From: Yinghuangia seranimata
Lineage (GTDB): Bacteria; Actinomycetota; Actinomycetes; Streptomycetales; Streptomycetaceae
Length of the DNA stretch: 56,869 nt
Reading direction: 5' to 3'
NCBI RefSeq assembly: GCF_029953285.1
Contig: NZ_JASAOI010000049.1
Location: 1-56,869 of the forward strand
A model generated the notes under the pieces. That model saw only the letters and a list, made by a program, of their open reading frames with translations, made no database searches and was not told the DNA's origin. The translations under genes were made by a program, and so were the position numbers. Positions 35,460-43,413 of the stretch are shown piece after piece; position 1 is the first letter of the stretch, and every line of letters starts with the position of its first letter.

Positions 35460-36446
35460 CTACAGCGTCGCCGCCAGTGCTTCCTCGTTCTCCTCGGCGC
35501 CGCCGAACTGGGTGGCGTGCACCCAGGCGCGCTTGAGGTACAGGTGGACGTCGACCTCCCAGGTGAAGCCCATGCCGCCGTGCACCTGGGTGGCGTCCTT
35601 GCCGTTGCGGGTGGCCGCGTCGTCCGCCATCAGCTTGGCGGCGGGGACGGCCACGGCGAGGTCGCCGACGACCGGGTCGTCCAGCGTGACCGCCGCGGAG
35701 TACACGGCCGCACGCGCGATCTCGGTGCGCACCAGCATCTCGGCGCACAGGTGCTTGACCGCCTGGAAGCCGCCGATGACGCGCCCGAACTGCTCGCGCT
35801 CCTTGGCGTACTGGGTCGCCAGCTCGGTCAGCCGGCCCGCGATGCCGAGCTGCACCGCCGCGGTCAGCACGGCGCCCTCGCGGCGGAAGCGGGCGGCGGT
35901 GTCGGCGTCGCCGACGCGGGTGCCCTCCGGCAGCGCCTCGACGTGGTGCAGCGGTGTGAACGGGTCGACGGGGTTCTTGACCGCCGTGCCGGACACGGAC
36001 GACGGCGCAACCCGGCGGATGCCGTCCTCGTCCAGGACGAGCAGGACGTCGAGGACGTCGAGGTGCTCGACCAGGATCGGGCTGTCCTCCGCGTCCACGA
36101 CGCCGACGATCAGCTCACCGGACGCGGCCCCCGCGCCCAGGTCGCCGCCGAGCGACGCGGCCAGGTGCGTGGCCACCAGGGGCCCGGGCAGCAGCACGCG
36201 CCCGGCCTCCTCGTACACCAGCACCGCCTCGGCGCTGCCGAGCCCCACGCCGCCCTCGGCCTCGGGTACGCGCAGGCTGAAGAAGCCCGTCTCGGCGAGC
36301 TCGGTCCACAGCGCGCGGTCGACCATGCCGGGCACGCGGTTCTTGTCGACCAGGTCGCGCATGCGGTCGCGGTCGAACCGGCCCTCGCAGAACTCGCGGA
36401 CGCCGGTGGCCAGGTCGCGCTGGTCTTCACTGAGCTGAAAGTCCAT
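35460..36446 (-). CDS. Acyl-CoA dehydrogenase, short small-subunit type
   Basis: A 328-residue dehydrogenase, about 50 residues shorter than usual. The missing part is in the middle beta domain: after 'LGAGAASGELIVGVVDAEDSP' the FAD-binding 'SEPGAGSDL' element is absent. The C-terminal helices are complete, with 'QYAKEREQFGRVIGGFQAVKH' and 'QVHGGMGFTWEVDVHLYLKRA'. Partner subunits of heterotetrameric FadE enzymes show similar losses. The ATG overlaps the stop of the upstream large-subunit gene by 1 nt (TGATG), which supports a fixed complex. Third gene of the operon controlled by operator G. Confidence 0.85.
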   Translation of the reverse strand: MDFQLSEDQRDLATGVREFCEGRFDRDRMRDLVDKNRVPGMVDRALWTELAETGFFSLRVPEAEGGVGLGSAEAVLVYEEAGRVLLPGPLVATHLAASLGGDLGAGAASGELIVGVVDAEDSPILVEHLDVLDVLLVLDEDGIRRVAPSSVSGTAVKNPVDPFTPLHHVEALPEGTRVGDADTAARFRREGAVLTAAVQLGIAGRLTELATQYAKEREQFGRVIGGFQAVKHLCAEMLVRTEIARAAVYSAAVTLDDPVVGDLAVAVPAAKLMADDAATRNGKDATQVHGGMGFTWEVDVHLYLKRAWVHATQFGGAEENEEALAATL

Positions 36447-37633
36447 CAGCGTTCCTTCGGCAGGCCGAGGATGCGCTCCCCGACGATGTTGCGCTGGATC
36501 TGCGAGGTGCCCGCGGCGATCGTGTACGACAGCGACGAGAGCCGCTCGTCCATGAGGTGGCCGCTGGGCAGGCCCGCGACGTCCTCGACGCACAGCGCGG
36601 CGCGGTCGAGCAGCCGGTGCGCGAGGTCGTAGACCTTCTGCTTGGTCTCGGAGAACCGCAGCTTGAACACGGACCCGCCGATGCCCGGCACGCCGGAGCG
36701 CGAGGCCTCGGAGACGTTCCACTTGGTGAGCGCCCACAGCGCCTCGAACTCGGCGGTGAGGTGCCCGAGTTCGCGGCGCAGCGCGACGTCGTCCCACGCG
36801 GTGGCCTGGCGCCGGGTGACCTTCTTGGCCAGTTCCGCCAGGTCGTGCAGCAGCTTCTGGCACGCGACGACCTCGCTGACGAACGCGGTGCCGCGCTCGA
36901 AGGACAGCGTGACCATGGTGACGCGCCAGCCGTCGTTCTCCTCGCCGACCCGGTTGCCGACCGGGACACGCACGTCGTCGAAGAACACCTCGGCGAACTC
37001 GGAGGTCCCCATCACGGTCTCGAGCGGCCGGATGGTGATGCCGGGGGTGTCCATCGGGACGATCAGCCAGGTGATGCCCTTGTGCTTGGGCGCGTCCGGG
37101 TCGGTGCGCACGAGCATCTCGCAGTAGTCCGCGACCTCGGCGTGCGACGTCCAGATCTTCGACCCGTTGATGACGTACTCGTCGCCGTCACGCACCGCGC
37201 GGCAGCGCAGCGACGCCAGGTCGGAACCGGCGCCCGGCTCGGAGAAGCCCTGGCACCACACGTCCTCGCCGGACAGGATGCCCGGCAGGTACTTGCGGCG
37301 CTGCTCGTCGCTGCCCGCGGCGTTGATCGTCGGGCCGGCGTGCAGCAGACCGACGAAGTTGGCGCCGACGTACGGCGCGCCCGCGCGCTCGCTCTCCTCG
37401 AGGTAGATCAGGTGCTCGGTCGGGGTGGCGCCCTTGCCGCCCGCCTCGACCGGCCAGTGCAGGCCCGCGTAGCCGGCGTCGAAGAGCATGCGCTGCCACG
37501 TGGTGTCGTACGCGCGGCGGCCCGGCCAGTCGTTGCGGTCCGGCTTCGGCGGCAGCTTGGGCAGCGCCTCGTCGAGCCAGGCGCGCAGTTCGGCGCGGAA
37601 GCGCTCTTCCGCCTCGGTGTACCTGAGGTCCAT
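36446..37633 (-). CDS. Acyl-CoA dehydrogenase, large-subunit type
   Basis: A 395-residue dehydrogenase with all the usual elements: 'WCQGFSEPGAGSDLASLRCRA', 'KIWTSHAEVADYCEML', the probable catalytic Glu in 'LSFERGTAF', and 'AAGTSQIQRNIVGERILGLP' at the end. It is coupled to the short dehydrogenase downstream and probably forms an alpha2-beta2 enzyme with it, like ChsE4-ChsE5 (FadE26-FadE27). The start chosen gives the standard N-terminus 'MDLRYTEAEERFRAEL'; a 24-residue extension is Arg-rich and unlikely. It follows the short-chain dehydrogenase by 31 nt. Confidence 0.87.
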   Translation of the reverse strand: MDLRYTEAEERFRAELRAWLDEALPKLPPKPDRNDWPGRRAYDTTWQRMLFDAGYAGLHWPVEAGGKGATPTEHLIYLEESERAGAPYVGANFVGLLHAGPTINAAGSDEQRRKYLPGILSGEDVWCQGFSEPGAGSDLASLRCRAVRDGDEYVINGSKIWTSHAEVADYCEMLVRTDPDAPKHKGITWLIVPMDTPGITIRPLETVMGTSEFAEVFFDDVRVPVGNRVGEENDGWRVTMVTLSFERGTAFVSEVVACQKLLHDLAELAKKVTRRQATAWDDVALRRELGHLTAEFEALWALTKWNVSEASRSGVPGIGGSVFKLRFSETKQKVYDLAHRLLDRAALCVEDVAGLPSGHLMDERLSSLSYTIAAGTSQIQRNIVGERILGLPKER

Positions 37634-37664
37634 GTCTGCCAGGTCCCTTCGGGTCGTCCGCGGC

Positions 37665-38570
37665 TCAGGCGCCGTAGACCGGCGTCGGGGTCGGCGCCTC
37701 GTCAATGAGCTTGGCGACGACGGGGCCCAGCTCGGCCGGGTTCCAGCGGCGCCCCGCGGTGGCCTCGGGGCCGTGCTGCCAGCCGATCGCGACGGAGACC
37801 TTGTCGCCCTCGACCTCGAAGCAGCGGCCGGTGACGTCCTTGGACTCGGCGGAGCCGAGCCACACGACGAGCGGCGAGACGTTCGCCGGGTCGTAGAAGT
37901 CGAAGGAGCCGTCGGTGGGCGCGGCGACCATGTCGGGCATGGCCTCCTCGGTCATGCGGGTGCGCGCGGCGGGGGCGATCGCGTTGACGGTGACGCCGTA
38001 GCGGCCGAACTCGACGGCGGCGATCTGGGTCAGCGTGAGGATGCCGCCCTTGGCGGAGGCGTAGTTGCCCTGGCCGACCGAGCCCATGAGGCCGGCGCCG
38101 GAGCTGGTGTTGATGACGCGGCCGTCGATCGGGTTGCCGGCCTTGGCCTGCTCGCGCCAGTACGCGCCGGCGTGGCGCATGGTCGCGAAGTGGCCCTTGA
38201 GGTGCACGCGGATGACGGCGTCCCACTCGGCCTCGCTGAGCGAGACGAGCATGCGGTCGCGCAGGAAGCCCGCGTTGTTGACCAGGACGTCCAGGCGGCC
38301 GAAGGTGTCGATCGCGGTCTGGACGAGGCGGCCGGCGCCCTCCCAGTCGGCGACGTCGTCGGAGTTGATGACGGCCTTGCCGCCCATTGCGACGATCTCG
38401 TCGACGACCTGCTGGGCCGGGCCGGGCGAGCGGCCGTCGCCCTGCCGCGACGCGCCGATGTCGTTGACGACCACGTGCGCGCCTTCGCGCGCGAACGCCA
38501 GCGCGTGCTCGCGCCCGATGCCGCCGCCGGCACCGGTGACGATGACGACGCGTCCCTCGCAGATACCCAT
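37665..38570 (-). CDS. Short-chain dehydrogenase, MFE-2/17beta-HSD4-like
   Basis: A 301-residue dehydrogenase opening the three-gene operon. It has 'VTGAGGGIGREHALAFA' at about residues 11-27, the MFE-2-type 'VVVNDIGASRQGDG' insert, 'NNAGFLRDRM', and the catalytic 'NYASAKGG' near 177. Its pattern resembles the HSD4A/ChsB1-type dehydrogenases of steroid side-chain degradation, which oxidise the hydroxyacyl-CoA made by the hydratase. The C-terminal 50 residues ('WQHGPEATAGRRWNPAELGPV') form the extra tail typical of this branch. Operator G lies 65 bp upstream. Confidence 0.86.
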   Translation of the reverse strand: MGICEGRVVIVTGAGGGIGREHALAFAREGAHVVVNDIGASRQGDGRSPGPAQQVVDEIVAMGGKAVINSDDVADWEGAGRLVQTAIDTFGRLDVLVNNAGFLRDRMLVSLSEAEWDAVIRVHLKGHFATMRHAGAYWREQAKAGNPIDGRVINTSSGAGLMGSVGQGNYASAKGGILTLTQIAAVEFGRYGVTVNAIAPAARTRMTEEAMPDMVAAPTDGSFDFYDPANVSPLVVWLGSAESKDVTGRCFEVEGDKVSVAIGWQHGPEATAGRRWNPAELGPVVAKLIDEAPTPTPVYGA

Positions 38571-38634
38571 GTCGGCTCTACCGGTCCCCTCTGGAAGTAC
38601 CCCTGGCCTGTGTGCAGCGCCCTGGAGTCTAGAT

Positions 38635-38649
38635 CTGACGACTAGTCAA
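38635..38649. promoter_or_regulatory. Operator site G (CTGAC-N5-GTCAA)
   Basis: CTGACGACTAGTCAA, one mismatch, in the promoter of the minus-strand operon that starts at 38570. Confidence 0.6.
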
Positions 38650-38659
38650 ATACCCGGGA

Positions 38660-38698
38660 ACGGCCTGCCGGACGCGTCACATCGCATCGGCAGGCCGT
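38660..38698 (-). terminator. 11-bp hairpin after the amidohydrolase
   Basis: ACGGCCTGCCG (38660-38670) pairs fully with 38688-38698, 19 nt beyond the amidohydrolase stop at 38718. It separates that gene from operator G. Confidence 0.7.
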
Positions 38699-38717
38699 CC
38701 CCGTGGACGTTCGGGTC

Positions 38718-39959
38718 CTACTTGTCGAAGTCCAGGTTGAGCATCCGGATCGCGTTGCCGCGGATGATCTTGTAGACGGTCTCCTTGTCGAGGCCCGCCA
38801 GGTGCTCCTCGGCGATCTTCTTGGTGTGCGGCCAGGTCGAGTCGACGTGCGGGTAGTCGGTCTCGAAGGTCACGTTGTCCACGCCGATGGCGTCGAGCGA
38901 GTTGACGCCGTGCTGGTCGCGGAAGAAGCACGCGTACATGTTCTGCCGGAAGTAGAACGACGGGCGCTCGGCCAGGCCGTCGCCGACACCGGCCCAGGCG
39001 CGGTGCTCCTCCCACACGTCGTCCATGCGCTCGAGCGCGTAGGGGATCCAGCCCATCTGGCCCTCGGAGTAGGCCAGCTTGAGCTTCGGGAAGCGCGCGG
39101 GGATGCCGGCGAAGATGAAGTCCGCCATCGACGCCATCGCGTTGTTGAAGCTCAGCGACGCCTGGACGGCCGCGGGCGCGTCGGGGGACGCGGCGGGCAT
39201 CGTCGACGAGGAGCCGATGTGCATGTTGATGGTGACGCCGCGCTCCTCGCAGATGCGGAAGAACGGGTCCCAGTAGCCGGTGTGGATGCTCGGCAGGCCC
39301 AGGAACGCCGGGATCTCCGAGAAGCACACGGCGGTGACGCCGCGGTCCGCGTTGCGGATGATCTCGGCGACCGCGAGGTCGACGTCCCAGAGCGGGATGA
39401 TGATCAGCGGGATCAGACGGCCGCCCGAGTCACCGCACCACTCCTCGACCATCCAGTCGTTGTAGGCGCGGACGCACGCGAGCGCGACCTCCTTGTCCTT
39501 CGCCTCGGAGAAGGTCTGGCCGCAGAAGCGCGGGAAGGTCGGGAAGCAGAGGGAGGCCTCGACATGGTTGATGTCCATGTCCTTCAGGCGCTCCTTCGGG
39601 TCGTACAGACCCGGGCGCATCTCCTCGCGGGTGATGCCCTCCAGCGTCATCTGGTCGCGGCTGAAGCCGACGGCCGCGATGTTCCGCTTGTACGGGAAGC
39701 GCAGGTCCTCGTAGAACCACCAGTCCGCGAGCGGCCCGTCCGGGTCGGTCGTGATCTTGTAGCTGGCGCCGGTGTACTCCAGCTGCCCGATACCGGTCTG
39801 GACGTGCTTGGGACCCCGGTCGTGGTACTTGGCCGGCAGCCAACGCTCGAACAGGTGCGCCGGTTCGATGACGTGGTCATCGACACTGATGATCTTCGGG
39901 AGTTCCCCGAAGCTGTTGCCGGACTCGGTGGCGTCCTGCTCGTGCAGGTTGGCGCTCAT
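38718..39959 (-). CDS. Amidohydrolase-2 family metal-dependent hydrolase
   Basis: A 413-residue TIM-barrel hydrolase or decarboxylase of the amidohydrolase-related family. The first metal site 'ISVDDHVIEP' is at about residues 24-33. The barrel His is in 'INMHIGSSS' near 239-247. The Asp/His end is 'FETDYPHVDSTWP' near 362. Homologues in aromatic and steroid gene clusters include C-C hydrolases and decarboxylases, so a carbon-carbon cleavage is possible. The gene is divergent from the cysteine-hydrolase homologue, with two operator copies in the 96 nt between them, and ends in its own hairpin. Confidence 0.83.
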   Translation of the reverse strand: MSANLHEQDATESGNSFGELPKIISVDDHVIEPAHLFERWLPAKYHDRGPKHVQTGIGQLEYTGASYKITTDPDGPLADWWFYEDLRFPYKRNIAAVGFSRDQMTLEGITREEMRPGLYDPKERLKDMDINHVEASLCFPTFPRFCGQTFSEAKDKEVALACVRAYNDWMVEEWCGDSGGRLIPLIIIPLWDVDLAVAEIIRNADRGVTAVCFSEIPAFLGLPSIHTGYWDPFFRICEERGVTINMHIGSSSTMPAASPDAPAAVQASLSFNNAMASMADFIFAGIPARFPKLKLAYSEGQMGWIPYALERMDDVWEEHRAWAGVGDGLAERPSFYFRQNMYACFFRDQHGVNSLDAIGVDNVTFETDYPHVDSTWPHTKKIAEEHLAGLDKETVYKIIRGNAIRMLNLDFDK

Positions 39960-39981
39960 CGGCCCCTCCTACGGACTGAAT

Positions 39982-39996
39982 CTGATGGACCGTCAG
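39982..39996. promoter_or_regulatory. Operator site H (CTGAT-N5-GTCAG)
   Basis: CTGATGGACCGTCAG, one mismatch, 23 bp upstream of the amidohydrolase start. Confidence 0.65.
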
Positions 39997-40031
39997 ATTT
40001 AGCGTAATCTCTCCCCGCAGGCAACAGCAAG

Positions 40032-40046
40032 CCGACGGTCCGTCAG
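40032..40046. promoter_or_regulatory. Operator site I (CCGAC-N5-GTCAG)
   Basis: CCGACGGTCCGTCAG, one mismatch in the left arm, 10 bp before the start codon at 40056; it runs into the SD sequence GGAGG. Its centre is 50 bp from that of site H. Confidence 0.65.
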
Positions 40047-40055
40047 GAGGCTCAC

Positions 40056-40673
40056 ATGGCACTCGATATGGGTACGTTGCTCGCACCGCGCACGACCGCC
40101 CTGGTCACCCAGGAATGCCAGAACGGCGTGATCGGGAAGGACGCCGTCTTCCCCGCCCTCGCCGAGCAGACCCAGGGTCTGATTCCGGCCATCGACGGGC
40201 TGTGTCGCGCCGCACGCTCCGCCGGCGTCCCCGTCCTGCACTGCCTCGCCCTGCGGCGCGCCGACGGCCAGGGCGCGAACCGCAACGCCCGCATGTTCGG
40301 CGCCGCCGCCAAGGCGCCCGTGCAGCTGCTGCCCGGCTCCGTGGCGGCCGAGGTCGCCGAAGGCATCGAAGTGGCCGAATCCGACCTCGTCCTGACGAGG
40401 TATCACGGACTGGGACCGATGGCCGATACCGGGCTCGCGGCGGTCCTGCGCAACCTCGGCGTCACCACGGTCGTCGGCGTCGGGGTGTCGCTCAACGTCG
40501 GGATGCTCAACTTCGCGATGGACGCCGTCAACGCCGGCTTCCAGTTCGTCGTACCGCGCGAGGCGGTGGCCGGCTTCCCCGCCGAGTACGCCGAGGCGGT
40601 GCTCGCCAACACCCTCGGCGCTGTGGCGACGATCACCACCGCGGCCGAGGTGACGGCGGCCTGGACCCGCTGA
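40056..40673 (+). CDS. Isochorismatase/cysteine-hydrolase homologue lacking the catalytic triad
   Basis: A 205-residue Rossmann-like protein of the isochorismatase/nicotinamidase superfamily. By alignment to the family pattern all three catalytic residues are changed. The N-terminal Asp is Glu20 ('VTQECQNG'), the Lys is Arg115 ('LVLTRYHG'), and the nucleophilic Cys is Gly149 ('SLNVGMLNFAMDAV'). The fold-determining residues around them are kept, including the 'VVGVGV' strand and 'DAVNAGF'. It therefore cannot act by the normal thiol mechanism. It may be a binding protein, a regulatory subunit or an enzyme with another chemistry. GGAGG stands before the ATG, and operator I overlaps this region. 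Confidence 0.82.
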   Translation: MALDMGTLLAPRTTALVTQECQNGVIGKDAVFPALAEQTQGLIPAIDGLCRAARSAGVPVLHCLALRRADGQGANRNARMFGAAAKAPVQLLPGSVAAEVAEGIEVAESDLVLTRYHGLGPMADTGLAAVLRNLGVTTVVGVGVSLNVGMLNFAMDAVNAGFQFVVPREAVAGFPAEYAEAVLANTLGAVATITTAAEVTAAWTR

Positions 40674-40687
40674 CCGAGCACACGACG

Positions 40688-40723
40688 ACGGGCGGCCCCG
40701 GGGACTCCCCCGAGGCCGCCCGT
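40688..40723. terminator. Bidirectional hairpin between convergent genes
   Basis: ACGGGCGGCC (40688-40697) pairs with 40714-40723, and the stem continues inward with one mismatch. It lies between the stops at 40673 and 40755. Confidence 0.75.
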
Positions 40724-40754
40724 TCGCGTGTGTCAGACCGTCAGCTCAGCCGCG

Positions 40755-42317
40755 TCAGCGCTGCGGCGCCCACGGCTTCGCGTTGTACTCGTCGCGGATC
40801 TTGAACTTCAGCACCTTGCGCAGCGTCTCGTTGCGCGGCAGCGCGTCCACGACCTCGAGCTGCTCCGGGATCTTCTGCACCATCAGGCTCGCGTCCTTCA
40901 GGTACCGCACCATCTCGTCGAACTCCAGGTCGGGCTGCCCCGGCTGACGCTCCACCACCGCGCACACGCGCTCGCCCCGCTCGCGGTCGGTCAGGCCGAC
41001 CACGGCGACGTCGGCGACCTTCGGGTGCGCGAACAGCAGGTCCTCGATCTCGCGCGCGGAGATGTTCTCGCCCTTGCGGATGATGACGTCCTTCAGGCGG
41101 CCGGTCAGCGACAGGTGGCCGTCCGTGCGCAGCTTGCCCAGGTCGCCGGTGCGGTAGAAGCCGTCCTCGTCGAACGCCTCCTTGGTCAGCTCCGGGTCCG
41201 TGTAGCCCTTGAAGACCATCGGGCCGCGCAGCCGGACCTCGCCCTCCTCGTCGGGGCCGGCCACCGTGCCGTCCGCGCGCACGATGCGCACCTCGATGCC
41301 GTGCACCGGCTTGCCCTCGGAGAACTTCAGCTGGTCCGGGGTGTCGTTCGGGCCGCCCTGCGCGATCATCGGCGACTCGGTCATGCCGTAGCCGTGGCAC
41401 AGCACGGCCTGCATCTCGTCGACGACCTCGTGGTACAGCTCCGGCGGCTTGGGCGCGCCGCCGCCGGACACGATGCGCAGCGACGGGATGATCTTCTCGC
41501 CGGGCTGCTTGCGCTGCTCGTTGAGGAACGCGACGTAGAACGCCGGGCCGCCGCCGACCATCGTGACGCCCAGGCGCGCGTACACCGGGATGACGCCTGC
41601 CGGGTCGAACGTCTCGATGATGACCGCCGGGAAGCCGGTGATCAGCAGCGTGTTCACGTAGTCCGGGCCGGCGATGTGCGCGTACGGGAAGGCGATCGAG
41701 CCGATGTCGGTCTCGGCCATGTCCAGCGCCTTCGCCAGGCCCAGGCCGCCCGCGATCAGCGTGCCGTCGGTGTGCTGCACACCCTTCGGGTCGGACGTCG
41801 TGCCGGACGTGTAGTACAGCCACCGCACCTCGTCGCCGTCGGTCGGCGCCGGCGGCAGCGTCGCCGGGTCACCCTCGGGCAAGCTGTCGTACGCGCTCAA
41901 CACGGTGAGCCCGCCGGGCAGTTCCTTGCCCAGCGCCTCGCCCATGGCGACGAAGTCGAAGCCCTTCCAGGTGCCGGGCGTCAGGTAGAACTCGGCGCCG
42001 GTCTGGCGCAGGCAGAACCCGACCTCCTTCTCCCGGTAGAACGGGATGATCGGGTTCTGGACCGCGCCCAGGCGGGCCAGCGCGGTCGCCGCGACGATCG
42101 ACTCGATCCGCGTCGGCAGCTGCCACGTCACGCGCGTGCCGGCCGTGATGCCCAGCGCGTGGTACCCGGCCGCGACCCGCTCCGCCCACGCCTTGAACTC
42201 CCCGAACGTGACCCTGCGGTCCTCCGGGTCGAGCAGCATCGGGGTGTCGGGCGAGGCCGCGGCCCGGCGCTCGACCAGCTCCCAGAGCGTCGCGGCGTCG
42301 TAGATCGGATCAGACAC
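40755..42317 (-). CDS. AMP-forming acyl-CoA synthetase (cyclohexanecarboxylate-CoA ligase-like)
   Basis: A 520-residue adenylate-forming ligase. The ATP motif is 'YYTSGTTSDPKGVQHT' near residue 180, the adenine motif 'GYGMTESPM' near 310, and the lid motif 'GRLKDVIIRKGENISAREIE' near 408. The final catalytic-lysine region is 'LPRNETLRKVLKFKIR'. The 'SDPKGV' variant and general look recall the medium-chain and alicyclic acid ligases. The GTG at 42315-42317 has GGAGGG upstream, while the longer frame is unsupported. Operator J, the most symmetrical of the set, lies about 90 bp upstream. Confidence 0.87.
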   Translation of the reverse strand: MSDPIYDAATLWELVERRAAASPDTPMLLDPEDRRVTFGEFKAWAERVAAGYHALGITAGTRVTWQLPTRIESIVAATALARLGAVQNPIIPFYREKEVGFCLRQTGAEFYLTPGTWKGFDFVAMGEALGKELPGGLTVLSAYDSLPEGDPATLPPAPTDGDEVRWLYYTSGTTSDPKGVQHTDGTLIAGGLGLAKALDMAETDIGSIAFPYAHIAGPDYVNTLLITGFPAVIIETFDPAGVIPVYARLGVTMVGGGPAFYVAFLNEQRKQPGEKIIPSLRIVSGGGAPKPPELYHEVVDEMQAVLCHGYGMTESPMIAQGGPNDTPDQLKFSEGKPVHGIEVRIVRADGTVAGPDEEGEVRLRGPMVFKGYTDPELTKEAFDEDGFYRTGDLGKLRTDGHLSLTGRLKDVIIRKGENISAREIEDLLFAHPKVADVAVVGLTDRERGERVCAVVERQPGQPDLEFDEMVRYLKDASLMVQKIPEQLEVVDALPRNETLRKVLKFKIRDEYNAKPWAPQR

Positions 42318-42407
42318 GTGCCCTCCACGTGAGGATGTTTCGCCCGGACCGGCGGCCGCGCCGGCGCACCGCGGGGAACCGCCGGGGCGCGCGCACGACA
42401 TGCCGAC

Positions 42408-42422
42408 CTGACGGTACGTCAG
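42408..42422. promoter_or_regulatory. Operator site J (CTGAC-N5-GTCAG)
   Basis: CTGACGGTACGTCAG with perfect arms, upstream of the minus-strand acyl-CoA synthetase and 99 bp from the divergent Rieske gene. Confidence 0.75.
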
Positions 42423-42521
42423 AATCCTGGTCCGCCGAAAGGGCCGCCGTGGGGTGGCTGAGGTCACGCCCGCACAGCGGGGTGAATTCGATCACCGAAG
42501 CGCTGTCCTTCCCACGCAGGT

Positions 42522-42947
42522 ATGCCTACCCTGCCCCGTATGAAGGTGCCGTTCCGCCGGGACCGCCGGACGCCCCCGCCGGCCGTCCCCGAGGGCGCCG
42601 TACGTGTGGGGCCGCTGGCCGACGTCCCTGAAGGCGCCGTCCAGCGGATCTGCCAGAACCCCCCGATCGCCGTGCTCCGGCACGGCGCGACGGTCCACGC
42701 CTTCGAAGACCGCTGCCCCCACGCCGGCGCCCTCCTCTCCCGCGGGACCGCGCGCGGCGACGAGGTCACCTGCCCGTCCCACAAGGGCGTCTTCCGCGCC
42801 GACACGGGGAAGTCGATCGGCGAACAGTCCTGCAGGGCGCTGCGGACCTACGAACCGGTGGTCGTCGACGGCGTCCTGTACGTGAACCCGGCACCGCGCG
42901 AGGCCCGCGAGGCCAGGCGCGACGTGTGCGACCGAATCAGCGCGTGA
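42522..42947 (+). CDS. Rieske [2Fe-2S] ferredoxin-like protein
   Basis: A 141-residue protein with a single Rieske domain. The cluster ligands are Cys65 and His67 in 'RCPHAGALL', and Cys84 and His87 in 'TCPSHKGVF'. It lacks a membrane anchor and an oxygenase domain, so it is probably a soluble electron carrier for an oxygenase or reductase. The first 25 residues are basic and Pro-rich. ATG at 42522 or 42540 are both possible; the former has a short GCAGG before it. It is divergent from the acyl-CoA synthetase and may share operator J. Confidence 0.83.
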   Translation: MPTLPRMKVPFRRDRRTPPPAVPEGAVRVGPLADVPEGAVQRICQNPPIAVLRHGATVHAFEDRCPHAGALLSRGTARGDEVTCPSHKGVFRADTGKSIGEQSCRALRTYEPVVVDGVLYVNPAPREAREARRDVCDRISA

Positions 42948-43094
42948 CGCCGGGGCCCGGCTCCGGCCGACCCGGAGCGGGCCGGTCGGACGCGGGCCGT
43001 GTAGCCGGGACCCGCGTACGCCGGGAACGTGTAGCTACCCGAGACGTCCTTCCCGGCCGAGAGCCGGTCCCGCCTCCGAGCTCCGGGCCCGATT

Positions 43095-43128
43095 GACCAG
43101 AATTCTGATCCAGCCTAGAATTCTGGTC
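43095..43128. promoter_or_regulatory. Inverted repeat operator of the toxin-antitoxin pair
   Basis: GACCAGAATTCT (43095-43106) and its exact complement AGAATTCTGGTC (43117-43128), 10 nt apart. Each arm itself holds the palindrome AGAATTCT. The right arm touches the antitoxin start codon, so bound antitoxin would block the promoter and the start. Typical of toxin-antitoxin autoregulation. Confidence 0.8.
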
Positions 43129-43413
43129 ATGAAGACGCTCTCGCTGGCCAACGCCAAGACGCAGCTCTCGTCGGTCGTCGACGAGGTGGTTCGCACGCAC
43201 GAGCAGGTGACCGTCACCCGCAACGGTGAGCCGGCCGTCGTGATACTGGCCGTCGAGGACTTCGAGGCCATACAAGAGACCATCGAGCTGTTGGCCGACG
43301 GCCCCGCCCGCGCCCGTATCGAGCAGGCGCGCAGCGACATCGCCGTGGGCGAGTTCAGCACAGCGGACGAGCTGGCCGACCTGATGGCCGAGCGGCGGCG
43401 CCGCGGTGAGTAA
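43129..43413 (+). CDS. Antitoxin, Phd/YefM family
   Basis: A 94-residue antitoxin. The N-terminal DNA-binding and dimer part is 'MKTLSLANAKTQLSSVVDEV', followed by 'VTVTRNGEPAVVILAVEDFEAI', the standard Phd/YefM core. The acidic C-terminal half would wrap the toxin. The ATG follows the operator repeat directly without any Shine-Dalgarno sequence, which suggests a leaderless transcript. The toxin gene overlaps its end by 8 nt. Confidence 0.88.
   Translation: MKTLSLANAKTQLSSVVDEVVRTHEQVTVTRNGEPAVVILAVEDFEAIQETIELLADGPARARIEQARSDIAVGEFSTADELADLMAERRRRGE

Noticed and set aside
8018-42317. Complete cholesterol degradation cluster
   Set aside because: Ring-opening enzymes, thiolases and uptake genes are absent from the window, so only acyl-chain metabolism is supported.
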